From Thermodesulfobacteriaceae bacterium UBA6232 (GTDB lineage: Bacteria; Desulfobacterota; Thermodesulfobacteria; Thermodesulfobacteriales; Thermodesulfobacteriaceae): a stretch of 5,858 bases of DNA. The position numbers were made by a program, and so were the translations under genes. Below, in pieces: positions 5,162-5,858 of this stretch. The DNA lies in the NCBI GenBank assembly GCA_002441555.1, contig DJWK01000019.1, positions 54,444-60,301 of the forward strand. The letters are read 5' to 3'. Numbering within the stretch: position 1 is the stretch's first letter; each line of letters begins with the position of its first letter. The notes under the pieces were generated by a model that was given only the letters and a program-made list of their open reading frames with translations, was not told the DNA's origin and did not search any database.

Positions 5162-5587
5162 ATGCTTGAGAGAACCCTTGTGATGATCAAGCCAGACGGA
5201 GTTGAGAGAAATCTCATCGGAAAGGTAATAAGTATTTTTGAAGAAAAGGGATTAAAAGTGGTTGCCTTAAAAAAAGTGAGGCTTTCCAAGGAGCAGGCCA
5301 AGGCCTTTTATATTGTTCACAAGGAAAGGCCCTTTTATGAAGATTTGACCACCTATATGAGTTCTGGGCCGATTGTTGCCATGGTTTTGGAAGGAGAAAA
5401 TGCTATAAAAAGGGTAAGAGAAATTATGGGTGCCACTGATCCCAAAGAGGCTGCCGAAGGAACCATAAGAAAACTTTTTGCCCTTGATAAAGAAAAAAAT
5501 ACGGTCCATGGTTCAGATAGCCCTGAATCTGCTGCCAAGGAGATTGCCTTCTTTTTCAGCGATTATGAAATAATGAGTGCCCTTTAA
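5162..5587 (+). CDS. ndk: Nucleoside diphosphate kinase
   Basis: This cytosolic enzyme of 141 aa, the normal bacterial length, moves the gamma phosphate from ATP to other nucleoside diphosphates through a phosphohistidine. The start MLERTLVMIKPDGVER is diagnostic, with Lys10 in KPD. The catalytic motif NTVHGSDS is intact with His116. GATDP (90-94) and GTIRKLF (100-106) provide nucleotide contacts. A strong AGGAGG (5150-5155) lies 6 bases before the ATG, unlike the leaderless first genes elsewhere in the window. It diverges from the MNT operon and leads into thiL after 5 bp, so the two share a transcript. All key residues are present, so it should be active. Confidence 0.98.
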   Translation: MLERTLVMIKPDGVERNLIGKVISIFEEKGLKVVALKKVRLSKEQAKAFYIVHKERPFYEDLTTYMSSGPIVAMVLEGENAIKRVREIMGATDPKEAAEGTIRKLFALDKEKNTVHGSDSPESAAKEIAFFFSDYEIMSAL

Positions 5588-5592
5588 AAGCC

Positions 5593-5858
5593 TTGAACGA
5601 AAGAGAATGGATTAGCTATCTTAAAAAATATCTTTATGAAAAACCTCCTATTGTTGCCACCTACAATGAAGATGCAACGGTTATAAAACTTGAAGAAAAT
5701 CACTATCTTCTTATAACCACAGACGCCCTTGTTGAGGGCATACATTTTGACTTAGCTTATTTTGATTTTTATTCACTGGGGATAAAGCTTGCTGTCTCCA
5801 ATCTCAGTGATATTGCAGCTATGGGTGGAAGGCCCAAATGGGCCCTTCTAACCCTTGG
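5593..5858 (+). CDS. thiL: Thiamine-monophosphate kinase, N-terminal part (runs off right edge)
   Basis: ThiL phosphorylates thiamine monophosphate to the diphosphate cofactor with ATP. It belongs to the PurM/AIR-synthase-like superfamily. 88 codons are visible. The marks are ITTDALVEGIHFD (41-53) and LAVSNLSDIAAMGGRP (66-81), which match the family closely. Family members usually have a GDD metal-binding motif near residue 25; here the equivalent is YNEDATVI, so the first Asp appears replaced by Glu26 with Asp27 kept. The start is TTG at 5593: an in-frame TGA lies at 5566-5568 and no ATG or GTG intervenes. There is no good Shine-Dalgarno, so translation probably depends on coupling to ndk, whose stop is 5 bp upstream. 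The rest of the kinase domain is outside the window. Confidence 0.9.
   Translation, partial: MNEREWISYLKKYLYEKPPIVATYNEDATVIKLEENHYLLITTDALVEGIHFDLAYFDFYSLGIKLAVSNLSDIAAMGGRPKWALLTL

Noticed and set aside
5059..5538. Minus-strand frames antisense to ndk (5059-5301, 5267-5509, 5353-5538)
   Set aside because: They are shadows of ndk, which is unambiguous.
1..5858. CRISPR arrays, tRNA or rRNA genes, insertion sequences
   Set aside because: No regularly spaced repeats, cloverleaf-like sequence, transposase frame or terminal inverted repeats were seen on either strand.

Overview
The window is a gene-dense, AT-rich bacterial chromosome segment with lysine-, glutamate- and phenylalanine-rich proteins. 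Tight operons and the style of the housekeeping proteins suggest a thermophilic bacterium, perhaps Thermodesulfobacteriota or a similar deep lineage. That assignment is an inference from composition, not a database match.

Layout. On the minus strand at the left edge, a 225-aa protein of unknown function is followed by the first codons of a probable endonuclease III gene (nth). A 166-aa protein of unknown function is transcribed divergently from it on the plus strand. The 22 bp between their start codons hold a palindromic ATTATAAT that reads as a -10 box in both directions. It is placed so that both mRNAs would begin at or next to the AUG.

The centre is one minus-strand operon running from about 5039 down to 1249: a minimal nucleotidyltransferase (MNT family), a HEPN-domain partner, alanyl-tRNA synthetase (alaS), and a small thioredoxin-fold protein. 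The first gene appears leaderless. The HEPN gene seems to start at CTG behind a good Shine-Dalgarno. The last gene starts inside alaS behind a near-perfect Shine-Dalgarno. A terminator-like hairpin lies beyond it, antisense inside the convergent 166-aa gene.

The main discovery is that the last gene looks like a selenoprotein. A naive reading stops after 75 codons at TGA (1350..1348). The same frame continues for 32 sense codons to TAG, completing a thioredoxin-like domain. A 9-step hairpin with loop AGGAC begins at the distance from the TGA expected of a bacterial SECIS element. The TGA replaces what I recall as a conserved Cys in related proteins.

On the right, plus strand, ndk (nucleoside diphosphate kinase) is followed after 5 bp by the start of thiL (thiamine-monophosphate kinase), which runs off the window. 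A 19-bp-period direct repeat lies between ndk and the divergent MNT promoter.

A pattern runs through the window: the three genes placed first behind a visible promoter on the left and centre lack Shine-Dalgarno sites and look leaderless, whereas nth, HEPN, alaS and the selenoprotein gene have upstream purine-rich sites.
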